NCBI GenBank assembly: GCA_029259115.1
Contig: JAPDJO010000029.1
Coordinates: 60,975 to 124,974 of the forward strand
DNA length: 64,000 nucleotides
DNA from: Thermoplasmatota archaeon
Lineage (GTDB): Archaea; Thermoplasmatota; E2; DHVEG-1; B18-G2
Reading direction: 5' to 3'
The notes beneath the pieces are model-generated. The model saw only the letters and a program-made list of their open reading frames with translations, did not search any database and was not told where the DNA came from. Positions 27,441 through 37,533 of the stretch are shown here, in pieces; position 1 is the first letter of the stretch, and every line of letters begins with the position of its first letter. A program made the translations under genes and the position numbers.

Positions 27441-27699
27441 AATGGGTATAAAAGATTACAAAGTTGGAGAAATAGTTAAAGTGCTTGCTGGAGATGAAGA
27501 AATAGGTCTAGCCAAAATAAAGGAAGTAAAACTTGTACAGTGGAAGGATATAGGAAAAAAGGATGTACTGAATGAGGGTATGAAAAGGAAGAAGGATCTT
27601 AAGAGGGAACTAAAAAATATATACGGAGACTTCGATGATGAAAGCGTCTTTACTCAAATCGTGTTTAAAATGCTCAAGGAAAGAAAAAGATGGGATTAG
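27370..27699 (+). CDS. ASCH-domain protein, possible N4-acetylcytidine amidohydrolase
   Basis: A 109-aa protein from ATG 27370 (an upstream ATG at 27358 is possible). It shows the ASCH pattern: LNFKKKFKESLLKGRKTSTLR, DYKVGEIVKVL, IGLAKIKEV and a final TQIVFKML strand. E. coli YqfB, a small ASCH protein, hydrolyses N4-acetylcytidine with a Lys-Thr-Glu triad. Here K19 and T22 keep the same spacing, and E69 in LNEGMK is a candidate third residue. Overlap by about 70 nt with tmcA, which makes ac4C, supports a linked job such as salvage of the modified nucleoside. The role is inferred. Confidence 0.7.
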   Translation: MKCLNFKKKFKESLLKGRKTSTLRMGIKDYKVGEIVKVLAGDEEIGLAKIKEVKLVQWKDIGKKDVLNEGMKRKKDLKRELKNIYGDFDDESVFTQIVFKMLKERKRWD

Positions 27700-27760
27700 A
27701 TTTATAATTCTTTTTAGCATTCATAAAATCGGATGGGATGCAAAGAAGGAGGTGTAACTT

Positions 27761-29689
27761 TTGACAAGAGAGATAGCATATGAATTGGCAAAAAAGCAAA
27801 GAGAAATTTCGGTTGCAGAATTCTTTGAGAGAAATAAACACATCTTAGGTTTTGGAAATCCAACGAGAGCTATAGTCACAGCAGTCAAAGAGGCTGTAGA
27901 CAACTCCTTGGATGCCTGTGAGGATGCAAGAATACCTCCGGACATAATTGTTGAAATTAGAGAAGGAGAGAGGGAAGGAGAGTATCTCATAGCAGTTGAA
28001 GATAACGGTCCAGGAATAGTTGAAAAACATATCCCGCCAATATTTGGTAAACTGTTATACGGATCTAGATTCCATGCCATCAGACAAAGTAGAGGTCAAC
28101 AAGGAATAGGGATATCTGCTGTTGTCTTGTATGGTCAATTGTCCACAGGAAAACATGCAAAGATTTTATCCAAGATAGGAGAAAATGAGCCAGCGTATCT
28201 ATACGAGATAGCCATAGATACTCAAAAAAATGCCCCTGAAATAATAAGGAAGGAAATCATAAATTGGGACAAAAAACACGGAACAAGAGTAGAGATCTGG
28301 ATTATCGGAGATTTTAGCAGAGGCAGAAGATTCCTGTATGAGTACCTGCAGAACACTTCCATAGTTAATCCTCACGCTCAAATAACATTCATAGAGCCTT
28401 CTGGAGAAAAACATGTATTCGAAAGGGTTACAGATGAATTACCGAAACCAACAACAGAACTAAAAAAACCCCATCCCCATGGAATAGAGATGGGTACACT
28501 TTTGAAGATGCTTAGATCTACAAAGGCCAGAAAACTCTCAACATTTCTAAAATCTGAATTTGTCTCTATGGGTGAAAGAACCACTCAGGCGGTTTGTAAG
28601 AAAGCCGATTTAGATCCTAATCTCGATCCAAAAGCTCTAACTAGAGAACAAGCGTCAAGACTCCTAAAAGCATTCAAAGAAGTAAAGATAATGGCTCCAC
28701 CTACAGATTGCTTATCTCCGATTGGTGAGCTTTTAATAAAAAGGAGTTTAAAGCATGAAACCAAAGAAATATCCCCAGAATTTATAGTCGCAACAACAAG
28801 ACCTCCCTCTGTTTATTCTGGTCATCCGTTCCAAGTTGAGGCGGGTATAGTTTATGGTGGAAATCTTGATAAAGAATCTCCTGTAAAGATCCTGAGATTT
28901 GCGAACAGGGTTCCTCTTTTGTATCAGCAAGGGGATTGTGTAACAACTATCGCGCTTTCGAATATAGATTGGAGAAGATATGGACTTGAACAGAGGGGAG
29001 GGAAAGGGATACCAGTTGGACCAGCCATATTTTTCATACATGTTGCATCGACAAGTGTTCCCTTCACATCAGAAAGCAAAGAAGCTATAGCAGACATACC
29101 AGAGATAGAGAATGAAGTAAAACTTGCTTTAAGAGAGTGCGCAAGGAAGATGCAGCAGCATATATCAAAGAAAGAAAGAAGAAAGAAAACAAGGGAAAAA
29201 TTCGTCCTTATAACAAAAATCCTTCCAGAGATAGCAAAGAAATCCGCTGCTATGCTCAATAAACCTGTTCCTAACATAGATGGAGTTATAACAAAGATAA
29301 TGGACGTTGTATGGATAGATGATAAGATAGAATATGAAAAAGTGAAAAGGCTTCAGACAACTTTAGATGGATTTGATGAATCTAGAGATTATGGATGTAT
29401 AACTAAAAGCAAGATAACTATTGTTAACTATAAGAGGAAACCAATGAAGTTTAATCTGTATGCAATAATCCCTCCAGAAGCCATAGTTGGCTTTGTAAAT
29501 CCTAAGCCAGAGAAGATCGAGAAAAGATATATAAAGTGGAATGTTCCGACTCTGAAACCTACTCAAAAGATTGAACTCTATTTCGAACTTGCTGGCCTAA
29601 ATGAGGGTGATTTTGACGAGAATGAAATCTATGTTGAGGGAATAAATCCTGAGTATGTTATAGGTGCAAATAAATGGGAGGGAGAATGA
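27761..29689 (+). CDS. top6B: DNA topoisomerase VI subunit B
   Basis: ATPase subunit of the type IIB topoisomerase that passes one duplex through another. The 642-aa protein has GHKL ATPase motifs: [13 protein letters not shown] (Bergerat motif I), EDNGPGI (motif II) and GQQGIGISA (motif III). A transducer domain follows, with conserved Lys in SESKEAI. The start is TTG at 27761, with AGGAGGTG about 9 nt upstream; the next ATG would remove part of the N-terminal strap. Residues after about 540 form the Ig-like C-terminal domain seen in some archaeal enzymes. top6A starts 1 nt after the stop. Confidence 0.97.
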   Translation: MTREIAYELAKKQREISVAEFFERNKHILGFGNPTRAIVTAVKEAVDNSLDACEDARIPPDIIVEIREGEREGEYLIAVEDNGPGIVEKHIPPIFGKLLYGSRFHAIRQSRGQQGIGISAVVLYGQLSTGKHAKILSKIGENEPAYLYEIAIDTQKNAPEIIRKEIINWDKKHGTRVEIWIIGDFSRGRRFLYEYLQNTSIVNPHAQITFIEPSGEKHVFERVTDELPKPTTELKKPHPHGIEMGTLLKMLRSTKARKLSTFLKSEFVSMGERTTQAVCKKADLDPNLDPKALTREQASRLLKAFKEVKIMAPPTDCLSPIGELLIKRSLKHETKEISPEFIVATTRPPSVYSGHPFQVEAGIVYGGNLDKESPVKILRFANRVPLLYQQGDCVTTIALSNIDWRRYGLEQRGGKGIPVGPAIFFIHVASTSVPFTSESKEAIADIPEIENEVKLALRECARKMQQHISKKERRKKTREKFVLITKILPEIAKKSAAMLNKPVPNIDGVITKIMDVVWIDDKIEYEKVKRLQTTLDGFDESRDYGCITKSKITIVNYKRKPMKFNLYAIIPPEAIVGFVNPKPEKIEKRYIKWNVPTLKPTQKIELYFELAGLNEGDFDENEIYVEGINPEYVIGANKWEGE

Positions 29690-29690
29690 T

Positions 29691-30782
29691 ATGAGTAGCG
29701 AGGTAGCATTGCAAAAACTTAGCGAGATAGCCCTTAAGGTGTATACCGATCTAGAGAATAATGAGATACCAAAGATAACTCTACCAACGAGAGCAAAATC
29801 AAATATAAGATTTGACGAAAAATTGAACGTCTGGAAATATGGAAAAAACAGAACATCAAGAAGCGCGAAAACCCTCGATGGTGCCTATATGTTACTCAGG
29901 ACTATGTATGTTGCTGAATTCATTAAAACAATGATAGAACAGAACAAATCATCTACACTGAGAGAGTTATATTATATATCAGAGGGGTGGGACCTTGCAA
30001 AGTTCAACTCCCAACAGGAATCTGACAATCTTGCAGAAGATCTGGAAACAATAACAGGTTGCTTAAGAGAAGACTTTAGACTAAGACCGGAAGAAGACGG
30101 AGCTAGGATAATTGGTAACATTGTTGTTGAGGAGAAAACAAGAAGTGGAGAAAAAAGGAGGATACACTGTCAAGATGATGTTGGGGATGCAGGATATTCG
30201 ATACCGTATAATGTTGAGAAGGAAAAGATAAGATTTGCTGAGTGTGATGCTGATTTTGTCTTAGCCATAGAGACTGGTGGTATGTTCGACAGATTGGTAG
30301 AGAATGGTTTCGATGAGAGTCATAGAGCGATACTGGTTCACCTTAAAGGACAACCTGCGAGATCTACAAGGAGATTCATAAAGAGGTTAAATGAAGAGCT
30401 CAGGTTACCTGTATTCGTATTTACTGACTGTGACCCGTGGAGCTACAGAATATACGCAAGCGTAGCATATGGAGCTATCAAAACAGCACACATATCTGAG
30501 TACCTAGCAACCCCCTCAGCCCAATTCTTAGGTGTCGCCCCGTCAGATATAGTTAATTACGATCTTCCAACAGATAAATTAACGAATGAGGACATAAAAG
30601 CTCTAAAAAGTGAGCTGACGGATCCGAGATTTAACACAAGATTTTGGAAAGATGAAATCAATCTGCAGCTAAAATTAGGGAAAAAATCTGAGCAACAGGC
30701 TTTGGCCAAGTATGGTCTGGATTACGTAACAGACGTTTACCTTCCCGAAAAGCTAACTGAATTTGGGGTGCTGAAGAAGTAG
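29691..30782 (+). CDS. top6A: DNA topoisomerase VI subunit A (Spo11-like)
   Basis: Catalytic subunit that cleaves DNA. The start is ATG 29691, 1 nt after the top6B stop, with GGGAGGGAG as ribosome site; an upstream in-frame start would overlap top6B. It has the winged-helix catalytic Tyr in [11 protein letters not shown] and the Toprim acidic residues: E in ILAIETGG and [12 protein letters not shown]. The 363-aa length is normal. Co-expression with top6B in a two-gene unit is standard. Confidence 0.96.
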   Translation: MSSEVALQKLSEIALKVYTDLENNEIPKITLPTRAKSNIRFDEKLNVWKYGKNRTSRSAKTLDGAYMLLRTMYVAEFIKTMIEQNKSSTLRELYYISEGWDLAKFNSQQESDNLAEDLETITGCLREDFRLRPEEDGARIIGNIVVEEKTRSGEKRRIHCQDDVGDAGYSIPYNVEKEKIRFAECDADFVLAIETGGMFDRLVENGFDESHRAILVHLKGQPARSTRRFIKRLNEELRLPVFVFTDCDPWSYRIYASVAYGAIKTAHISEYLATPSAQFLGVAPSDIVNYDLPTDKLTNEDIKALKSELTDPRFNTRFWKDEINLQLKLGKKSEQQALAKYGLDYVTDVYLPEKLTEFGVLKK

Positions 30783-31229
30783 TTATTTCCAGATTTGCTG
30801 AGGTCTAATTACCTGACATCTTATATTCACCGCTGTTTTGTCATCAATTTCTATGATTGTCTTAGAGAATACTCCGCCCCTTGCGCCTTCAGGGTATGTA
30901 AAGGTGTACAATCTTTTTCCTTTGTAGAAAACCGGTTTCGGTTTAAGGGCTTCTTCCAGTTTTTTCTTTCTTATCTTAAAATCGAAGTGGAGGAGGATTA
31001 TCAGAATTATGAAAAAGGCAATAATTATGTCTATTATGACACAAAATGTAGAAAAGGAAACTGGTAGAGAATGCACAAAGGTGTAACCTACTTTGAGGTA
31101 ATATGTGGCAAATATAACAGATAAAACGAAGATAACGAGGATGAAAGTGATAACAAGAAGGATCTTTGTAATTAGTTTTCTCTTTGTTTTCATTGCCTCA
31201 ATCTTCTTTTCTACATCTTTCTTATCCAT
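30783..31229 (-). CDS. Small two-helix membrane protein, unknown
   Basis: A 148-aa protein with two hydrophobic helices (about 21-47 and 58-84) linked by a short loop. The cytoplasmic, strongly basic N-terminus is KKDVEKKIEAMKTKRK. The C-terminal about 60 residues are polar with beta-strand character (RLYTFTYPEGARG ... DDKTAVNIRCQVI). No family recognised. It converges on top6A with adjacent stops. Confidence 0.55.
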   Translation of the reverse strand: MDKKDVEKKIEAMKTKRKLITKILLVITFILVIFVLSVIFATYYLKVGYTFVHSLPVSFSTFCVIIDIIIAFFIILIILLHFDFKIRKKKLEEALKPKPVFYKGKRLYTFTYPEGARGGVFSKTIIEIDDKTAVNIRCQVIRPQQIWK

Positions 31230-31379
31230 TTCCCTTTATCTGTAAGATTGTTTGATATTAAATGTTTTTCTGTAATTAATATTGTTCAACAATTTATAAA
31301 AAATTTACAACAGAAAAATTTAAAAAGAAAAGATGATTCTCTCTGCTGGAACTATTTAAATCCACAGGGAGGGATCAAG

Positions 31380-31802
31380 ATGGTTTTAGAATACGCAAAC
31401 CAGGATATGGCAAAGGCTGGCCTTAATGCAATAGGCAGGCATCTCCTTGTGGAGATGAAAGGATGCAGTAATCTAAACGATCAAGACATTATCAGAGAGA
31501 TGCTCAAAGATGCTGTTGATGCATGTAATGCTACACTAATTGGTGTTGAGGTTCACAAGTTTAATCCATATGGTGTTAGCGGTATCGCCATAATAGGTGA
31601 ATCTCACCTATCTATACACACATGGCCCGAATTTGGATATGCTGCGATAGATATATTCACCTGTGGTTCAAGAGTGAATCCTTATGATGCTCTTCCTGTT
31701 TTCAAAAAGATCTTGAAACCAAAAGAGGTTTCTGTAGTGGAAATAAGAAGAGGTTTATTGTCTGATTTGGAAAGTAATAAAGTTTCGTGTGAAAGGAGAT
31801 AG
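31380..31802 (+). CDS. speH: S-adenosylmethionine decarboxylase proenzyme
   Basis: Makes decarboxylated AdoMet for polyamine synthesis. It is a pyruvoyl enzyme that cuts itself between E74 and S75 in GESHLSIHTWPE, and the downstream DIFTCG supplies the processing residues. I use ATG 31380 (140 aa), preceded by GGGAGGGATCAAG; the longer open frame upstream has no family similarity. TTTAAA-type TATA sequences lie at about 31318 and 31354. The length equals the prokaryotic class 1B enzyme. purA follows after 12 nt. Confidence 0.93.
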   Translation: MVLEYANQDMAKAGLNAIGRHLLVEMKGCSNLNDQDIIREMLKDAVDACNATLIGVEVHKFNPYGVSGIAIIGESHLSIHTWPEFGYAAIDIFTCGSRVNPYDALPVFKKILKPKEVSVVEIRRGLLSDLESNKVSCERR

Positions 31803-31814
31803 AGGTGTTATTTA

Positions 31815-33080
31815 TTGGCTGTAAAGGCTGTAATAGGCACACAGTGGGGGGATGAGGGTAAAGGTAAGATAGTTGATTTTCTTTCAAAAGACGTAGACTA
31901 CGTTGTTAGATTTCAAGGTGGAAGCAACGCGGGTCACACTATAAAGATAGGAAATCAAACCTTCAAATTTCATCTTTTACCATCTGGGGTTATAAGGGGA
32001 AAGATTGGAGTAATAGCAAATGGTGTAGTGGTTGATCCTGAGGTTTTGATAGGAGAAGTTGAAAAACTCAAGGAAAAAGGGATAGAGCCAAAGTTGATGA
32101 TAAGCGATAGAGCAAACGTGGTCATGCCATATCACAAATTATTGGACGGAGCCGAGGAGACTTATCTTGGGAAGAAAAAGATAGGGACAACAAGGAGAGG
32201 GATAGGACCATGCTACAGTGATAAGGTCGCGAGGAGAGGGATAAGGGTAGGAGACCTCTTAGATAGATCCGTACTCAGAGAGAAACTTGAGATGATAGTT
32301 CCGATAAAGAAGAATCTGTTGAAGATATATGGTATGGAGGAGTCTCGCATAGATGTCGAAGATTTGATTGATAGATATTCCGACTATGGAAACAAAATCA
32401 GGGCATTTGTGAAGGATACAACCTTAGAACTCAACAGAGCCATAAAGGAGGGAAAGGAAATACTCCTAGAGGGTGCACAGGGCGTTATGCTAGATGTTGA
32501 TTTCGGTACTTATCCATTCACGACCTCATCCAACACCATCTCTGGAGGAGCATGTACCGGTTCAGGTATAAGTCCTAAATTGATAAATGAGATAATAGGT
32601 GTAGTTAAGGCATATACCACAAGAGTTGGCAGCGGACCTCTTCCAACAGAGTTGAAAGATGAGATAGGCAAACATCTTCAAGAAAAAGGAGGAGAGTTTG
32701 GTACAACAACCGGGAGAGCTAGAAGATGCGGCTGGCTTGATCTTGTTGTTGTAAAATATGCTTGCATGATATGCGGGATAGATAAGATAGCCATAACAAA
32801 GCTTGATGTTTTAGATGGGTTGAAAAAAGTAAAGATCTGTGTAGGGTATGACTATAATGGAGAAACCATAGAAAACTTTCCATCTGATATAAGAGTCCTT
32901 GAGAATATAAAGCCCATTTATGAAGAGTTTGATGGATGGGAGTCTACAAAGAATGTAAAAAGTTTCGAAGAGCTTCCAAAGAGTGCTAAAGATTACATAA
33001 GGTTCATAGAGGATTTTCTCAATGTTCCCGTAGAGATGATATCCGTAGGAGCGGAGAGAGAGAAAACTATATTTGTTTAG
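31815..33080 (+). CDS. purA: Adenylosuccinate synthetase
   Basis: First step from IMP to AMP: GTP-dependent condensation with aspartate. The start is TTG at 31815, with AGGTG at 31802-31806; it gives MAVKAVIGTQWGDEGKGK with the P-loop at residues 8-18. Also seen are GGSNAGHT, the IMP-binding TTRRGIGPCYSDK, LLEGAQGVMLDVDFGTYPF and TTGRARRCGW. The 421-aa length is typical. The gene follows the AdoMet decarboxylase closely, and its 3' end overlaps the convergent thioredoxin-fold gene by 14 bp. Confidence 0.96.
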   Translation: MAVKAVIGTQWGDEGKGKIVDFLSKDVDYVVRFQGGSNAGHTIKIGNQTFKFHLLPSGVIRGKIGVIANGVVVDPEVLIGEVEKLKEKGIEPKLMISDRANVVMPYHKLLDGAEETYLGKKKIGTTRRGIGPCYSDKVARRGIRVGDLLDRSVLREKLEMIVPIKKNLLKIYGMEESRIDVEDLIDRYSDYGNKIRAFVKDTTLELNRAIKEGKEILLEGAQGVMLDVDFGTYPFTTSSNTISGGACTGSGISPKLINEIIGVVKAYTTRVGSGPLPTELKDEIGKHLQEKGGEFGTTTGRARRCGWLDLVVVKYACMICGIDKIAITKLDVLDGLKKVKICVGYDYNGETIENFPSDIRVLENIKPIYEEFDGWESTKNVKSFEELPKSAKDYIRFIEDFLNVPVEMISVGAEREKTIFV

Positions 33081-33336
33081 ATTTTGTGAGAATATTTTTT
33101 ATTTCAATAACACTGGTTATCTTTCTACCATCCGGCATTAGCAAAATCGGAGCTGTTCTTTGGAGATCAGAATAAACCTCATAATAGCAAGCCTCTGCAA
33201 GCTGTTCAGGTGTCCAGTCTTTGATATCATGTGGATATGTTTTTATCTCGACTTCAACATCTTCTGGTATTTTCTTCTTCACGTATTCACATCTCTCACA
33301 GTTTTCTAAGCTAAATAGAATTGGCTTTTCCCTCAT
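33067..33336 (-). CDS. Thioredoxin/glutaredoxin-fold small protein
   Basis: An 89-aa protein using ATG 33336 (TTG 33339 is alternative). It starts REKPILFSLENCERCEYVKKKI: a strand, then CxxC (C13, C16) at the head of a helix, as in glutaredoxin-like proteins. A cis-Pro position follows in TAPILLMPDGRK. It is a candidate thiol-disulfide or metal-binding protein in the cytoplasm. It converges on purA with a 14-bp overlap. Confidence 0.7.
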   Translation of the reverse strand: MREKPILFSLENCERCEYVKKKIPEDVEVEIKTYPHDIKDWTPEQLAEACYYEVYSDLQRTAPILLMPDGRKITSVIEIKNILTKSKQI

Positions 33337-33424
33337 CAAAAACTTGTATCAAATCCATTGTTTTAAGTTTTGTTAGACAATTCCAAAGGAAAATCTAATT
33401 AAACATTTATTCGTTAGACAGGTT

Positions 33425-34912
33425 ATGTTCGATTCCCTTAAAATAGTATTAAGGGATCTTGGAGGTTTACTAATAATAGTCGGTTTTCTCACCTTTTTCG
33501 TCTTAATCATTCCATTGATTTTTCATGAATATGAAGCGATCAAGCCCATACTACTAACAGCAATGGTGTACTTTGGCACAGGGGCGCCGCTCTACTTTGG
33601 TCTAAAGAGGTCTGGAGAAACAAACCTTAGATTAGCTATGGCAACAGCAGCATTTGGATGGCTTGTTGTTTCTGTTATAGGGGCTATCCCTTTTCTCTAC
33701 ATGTCTGAATATGGGCTGAATATTGGAATGGATCCCGTATCTGCTATTTTCGAATCAGTGGCAGGATGGACGGGTACAGGTTTAACTATGGTTGTCAATG
33801 AAAGTAGATTGCCTTACACCTTACAATTCTGGAGGACAATAACCCAATGGGTTGGAGGAGTTGGAGTCATAGTTTTAACATTAGCTATACTGGCTAGACC
33901 AGGTACAGGTTCTTTTACCTTGTATAAATCTGAGGGTAGAGAACAGAAAATTCATCCATCCATAATAGCTACCGTTAGATCCATCTGGTGGATATACCTT
34001 TTGTACACTGGCATAGGTATAGCTATTCTCTCCATAATTGAAATACTTACGGAACATGGGATCCCTTACACAGATCTAATATGGAGATCCATAAATCACT
34101 GTATGACTGGGCTATCTACGGGAGGCTTCTCTGTAACCGATGATAGCATCGCATCCTACAACATATATTCACAGATAGTGATTATAATTCTCATGATCTT
34201 CGGTGCAATAGCGTTTGTCTCGCATTATGATCTGTTAAAGGGAAAGGTTAGGAAATTTTTTTCAGATCCTCAAACGAAAGCTCTCTTTTTCCTAATATTC
34301 CTAGGTGTGGTATTACTTGTGGCATTCAACTACCCCTTTAGATCAATCTACAAAGATCTAGAGACCTATATCTTTCAATTTGTCTCTGCAATAACGTGTA
34401 CAGGTTTTTCAACAGCAGACATATCGCAATGGAGTGAATCCTCGAAGTTTATCCTATCCTTTGCCATGATTATAGGAGGGGCTGCAGGTTCTACGGCTGG
34501 AGGAATAAAACTTTTCAGAGCGGTACTTTTAGCTAAAGGTGTAGGATGGAGAATAAAGAAGCTTGTTTCTACACCAAAGAGAGTTTTAGTCTATAAACTG
34601 GGAGAAAAGCCTTTATCGGCACAAGATGCTTTCGAAGAGGTAAACGAAGCTGCGATAATATCATTCCTATGGATGATATTTCTGTTTGTTGGGGTTTTAG
34701 TTGTATCATACTGTATGCCAAACGAATCTCTAGGAGATGTTATCTTTGAAGTCTGCTCAGCACAGGGGAATGTTGGTTTATCTGTAGGGATAACCTCTCC
34801 AAGTATGCCTATAATGGCTAAATTAATGCTTATCTTGAATATGTGGATAGGAAGGCTAGAGATAATACCCGTCGTGGTTATGATAAAGTGTTTGTTCGGT
34901 AGAGCTAAGTAA
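33425..34912 (+). CDS. trkH: TrkH-family potassium uptake protein
   Basis: A 495-aa integral membrane protein with the four-repeat MPM plan of TrkH/KtrB. Selectivity-loop segments are AGWTGTGLT, HCMTGLSTGGFS, AITCTGFST and SAQGNVGLSVG. A Gly sits at each expected filter position. It imports potassium. No trkA/ktrA gating subunit is beside it, so the partner must be elsewhere. Two GTTAGACA direct repeats lie upstream (33372 and 33413), the second ending 4 nt before the ATG. Confidence 0.93.
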   Translation: MFDSLKIVLRDLGGLLIIVGFLTFFVLIIPLIFHEYEAIKPILLTAMVYFGTGAPLYFGLKRSGETNLRLAMATAAFGWLVVSVIGAIPFLYMSEYGLNIGMDPVSAIFESVAGWTGTGLTMVVNESRLPYTLQFWRTITQWVGGVGVIVLTLAILARPGTGSFTLYKSEGREQKIHPSIIATVRSIWWIYLLYTGIGIAILSIIEILTEHGIPYTDLIWRSINHCMTGLSTGGFSVTDDSIASYNIYSQIVIIILMIFGAIAFVSHYDLLKGKVRKFFSDPQTKALFFLIFLGVVLLVAFNYPFRSIYKDLETYIFQFVSAITCTGFSTADISQWSESSKFILSFAMIIGGAAGSTAGGIKLFRAVLLAKGVGWRIKKLVSTPKRVLVYKLGEKPLSAQDAFEEVNEAAIISFLWMIFLFVGVLVVSYCMPNESLGDVIFEVCSAQGNVGLSVGITSPSMPIMAKLMLILNMWIGRLEIIPVVVMIKCLFGRAK

Positions 34913-34914
34913 AG

Positions 34915-35793
34915 TTAATTCTCTCTATTCACTTTTGATACAAACTCTTCCACTTCTCTCTTTAATTTATCATAAACTATATTTCCGGTAAAGGCATCTG
35001 CCTTTGCAGCCATTGATATCTTTGATGCTAGGAATCGAGATATCTTTCCTCTATGTTTAGATTTTGCCGATCTTACAATATGATGTCTAAATATTATTCC
35101 ATGTTTTGGTGGTGTGCCTTTTCCATGCTTGTATCTGAACAGAGCTTTCTCGGCTCCAAGTATCTGTATGCTCGAAGCTGGAAGTTTAGCTAATCTCTCT
35201 AAACCTCCTGCAAGTGATATCAGTTCAGCTCCTAAAATGGGACTCAAGAGATTTGACAGATTTGGTGCCACACTCTCCATCTTCTCTTCAAGTTTTGATT
35301 TGATCTCTTCTATAGACTTATCGACCTCTCTTTTAAGTTTCTCGACTATCTCGATTCCATGATGTATAGAGAGATTCTTCCACTCTCTTATCCTCTCAGA
35401 CAAGATATTTGATATCTTGACTAACTCATCTATATTCTTGACCATCTGAATTATCTGAAGATCTTCTCTCCCAAGTTCTTCATCTACTTTTTTTCCAGCA
35501 ATATCAAGAAGGATTTTTCTGAGATCGTTGTAATCAAATCCAAAATCTTCAGGTTGTATCTTCAGGAAAGGAATATTATCTGCATATTCAGATATAGAAG
35601 TTAATCTCCTATCGGATGAGATGACCTTTTTATTTTTAATCAGTCTCTTTTCCTCCTCAAGAATCTCTCCTCTCCATATCTTCTCTATTCTCTCTTTAAG
35701 TGATTCTCTATCTCTTGGAAACAGAACGTAATCCAACAATTTTTCTCCATCATGAAGAAATACACCAAACCATCTTGTTTGTAAATAAAGCAT
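34915..35793 (-). CDS. nop5: Nop5 (Nop56/58) C/D RNP core protein
   Basis: Scaffold of the archaeal C/D-box methylation complex: it binds the L7Ae-RNA unit and fibrillarin. The 292-aa protein has a short N-terminal fibrillarin-binding domain, a coiled-coil (about 110-195) and a Nop domain with GAELISLAGGLERLAKLPAS, IQILGAEKALFRY and the GTPPKHGIIFRH loop. The length is at the short end for the family. The fibrillarin gene, often adjacent in archaea, is absent here. It diverges from pyrD across 49 bp. Confidence 0.93.
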   Translation of the reverse strand: MLYLQTRWFGVFLHDGEKLLDYVLFPRDRESLKERIEKIWRGEILEEEKRLIKNKKVISSDRRLTSISEYADNIPFLKIQPEDFGFDYNDLRKILLDIAGKKVDEELGREDLQIIQMVKNIDELVKISNILSERIREWKNLSIHHGIEIVEKLKREVDKSIEEIKSKLEEKMESVAPNLSNLLSPILGAELISLAGGLERLAKLPASSIQILGAEKALFRYKHGKGTPPKHGIIFRHHIVRSAKSKHRGKISRFLASKISMAAKADAFTGNIVYDKLKREVEEFVSKVNREN

Positions 35794-35842
35794 AAGAAAA
35801 CATCAAATCTCTTTATATATAGCATTTTCTATTTCTTTAGAG

Positions 35843-36745
35843 ATGCTTGAAGTCAAGATAGCAAATCTGAAATTGAAGAATCCTACCATTTTGGCATCCG
35901 GAATTATGGGTGAATCTTCGGGATCATTGATAAGAGTAGCTAAATCGGGTGCTGGAGCTCTAGTTACAAAATCTATAGGTTCTGATGCAAGAACAGGATA
36001 TCCAAATCCAACGGTTGTAGAACTCGAATGCGGTATCCTCAATTCCATGGGTCTCCCAAATCCAGGCATAGAAGAGTTTGGCAAAGAGATTGAGGATATC
36101 AAAGGCATAGATATTCCTATCATAGGGAGTATCTTTGGCAGAGATAAAGAAGAATTTTCCATGCTAGCTAAAAGAATGGAGGAATACGGTTTAGATGCGA
36201 TAGAGCTGAATCTAAGTTGCCCGCATGCAAAAGGCTATGGTTTGGAGATAGGCGGCGATCCAGATCTGGTAAAGTCAATAACACGAGAGGTGAAAAGAAA
36301 TGTATCTATCCCTGTCTTCCCGAAAATATCAGCAAATGTGAGAGATGTAGTCGAGATAGGCAAGGCGGTAGAGGAAGGGGGAGCAGACGGTATAGTCGCG
36401 ATAAACTCTGTAAAGGCTATGAAAATAGATCTTTCCACAAAGAAACCTATACTTCACAACAAATTTGGAGGGTATTCTGGTAGAGGTATAAAACCTATTG
36501 GGGTAAGATGTGTTTACGAGCTAGCAAGTGAGCTTAGTATTCCTGTGATTGGAGTTGGAGGTATAGAAACAGGAAAAGATGCTGCTGAGTATATTCTTGC
36601 TGGGGCAACAGCCGTAGAGATAGGTTCTGCTATATTTTACAGAGATGTGGATGTCTTTAGAAAGGTGTGTCAGGAACTGGAAGAGTGGATGAAGGATAAT
36701 GGTTATGAGAGTATAGAAGATTTCAGGGGGTTAGCTCTGCGATGA
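35843..36745 (+). CDS. pyrD: Dihydroorotate dehydrogenase, class 1B catalytic subunit
   Basis: Oxidises dihydroorotate to orotate, using FMN, with electrons passed to PyrK. The 300-aa TIM barrel shows NPTILASGIMGE, the base-loop Cys in LNLSCPHAKGYG, VFPKISANV, and the FMN phosphate loops IPVIGVGGIETG and GATAVEIGSA. The Cys catalytic base is the class 1B mark. Its stop overlaps the pyrK start as ATGA. It heads a five-gene tight run to the nitroreductase. Hairpin-free TATA-like TTTATATATA occurs at about 35812. Confidence 0.95.
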   Translation: MLEVKIANLKLKNPTILASGIMGESSGSLIRVAKSGAGALVTKSIGSDARTGYPNPTVVELECGILNSMGLPNPGIEEFGKEIEDIKGIDIPIIGSIFGRDKEEFSMLAKRMEEYGLDAIELNLSCPHAKGYGLEIGGDPDLVKSITREVKRNVSIPVFPKISANVRDVVEIGKAVEEGGADGIVAINSVKAMKIDLSTKKPILHNKFGGYSGRGIKPIGVRCVYELASELSIPVIGVGGIETGKDAAEYILAGATAVEIGSAIFYRDVDVFRKVCQELEEWMKDNGYESIEDFRGLALR

Positions 36746-37533
36746 ACTATCCAGATTTTGTAAGGATAAAAAAAGTGATTTCAGAAAATAAGAGTGTTAA
36801 AAGCATCTTTCTTCCATTTGACAAGGATATAGAGCCTGGGCAGTTCCTGATGATAACAATACCCGGGGTTGATGAGATACCGATGAGTGTTTCTAGAATT
36901 CTAGAAAATGAGATATCTATCACCTTCAAAAGGGTTGGAGATGCAACTAGTGAACTATTCAAAAAATCTGAAGGAGAAATTCTTGGTGTAAGGGGACCTC
37001 TTGGAAGAGGATTCGATATTCAGGGTGAAAGAATATTGTTCGTAGCCGGTGGAACAGGGATAGCACCGATAGCTCCGGCTGTGGAAAAAGCGAAGGAACT
37101 TGGAAAAGATATAACCACAATCCTGGGTGCCAAAACAAAGGATGATCTCTTTTTTGTAGAGAGGTTAAAAAGATGTGGAAACTTGATAATCACAACAGAT
37201 GATGGTAGCGCTGGAAAAAAAGGATTTGCATCTGATGCTGCTGAGGAAATCATGGATAAAGAAGATTTTGATCTTGTCATCACATGTGGACCTGAGATAA
37301 TGATGAAAAAGATCTTAGATATCTGTCTAGATAGATCGATAGATTTTCAGGCTTCAGTGGAAAGATACATAAAGTGTGGACTTGGGTTGTGTGGGCAATG
37401 TTGTATAGGGGAAGGACTAAGGGTTTGTAAGGAAGGACCTGTGTTCAGTGGAGAAATATTAAAGGGATGCAAAGATTTTGGATGTTACTCTAGAGACTCT
37501 GCCGGAAGGAGGGTATATCTGAGAGATGAGTAA
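36742..37533 (+). CDS. pyrK: Dihydroorotate dehydrogenase electron-transfer subunit
   Basis: Ferredoxin-NAD reductase-type subunit that passes electrons from PyrD to NAD. It has a FAD domain (MSVSR), an NAD domain (VAGGTGIAPIAPAVEKAKELG) and a C-terminal [2Fe-2S] site, CGLGLCGQCCIGEGLRVC. ATGA overlap with pyrD supports a tight partnership. The subtilase gene overlaps its end by 8 bp. The length of 263 aa is normal. Confidence 0.94.
   Translation: MNYPDFVRIKKVISENKSVKSIFLPFDKDIEPGQFLMITIPGVDEIPMSVSRILENEISITFKRVGDATSELFKKSEGEILGVRGPLGRGFDIQGERILFVAGGTGIAPIAPAVEKAKELGKDITTILGAKTKDDLFFVERLKRCGNLIITTDDGSAGKKGFASDAAEEIMDKEDFDLVITCGPEIMMKKILDICLDRSIDFQASVERYIKCGLGLCGQCCIGEGLRVCKEGPVFSGEILKGCKDFGCYSRDSAGRRVYLRDE

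Noticed and set aside
31248..31379. N-terminal extension of the AdoMet decarboxylase
   Set aside because: No family similarity and TATA-like sequence lies inside; the ATG at 31380 has a good ribosome site.
33372..33420. Two GTTAGACA repeats upstream of trkH
   Set aside because: Eight bases in an AT-rich spacer can recur by chance, and there is no symmetry or further support.
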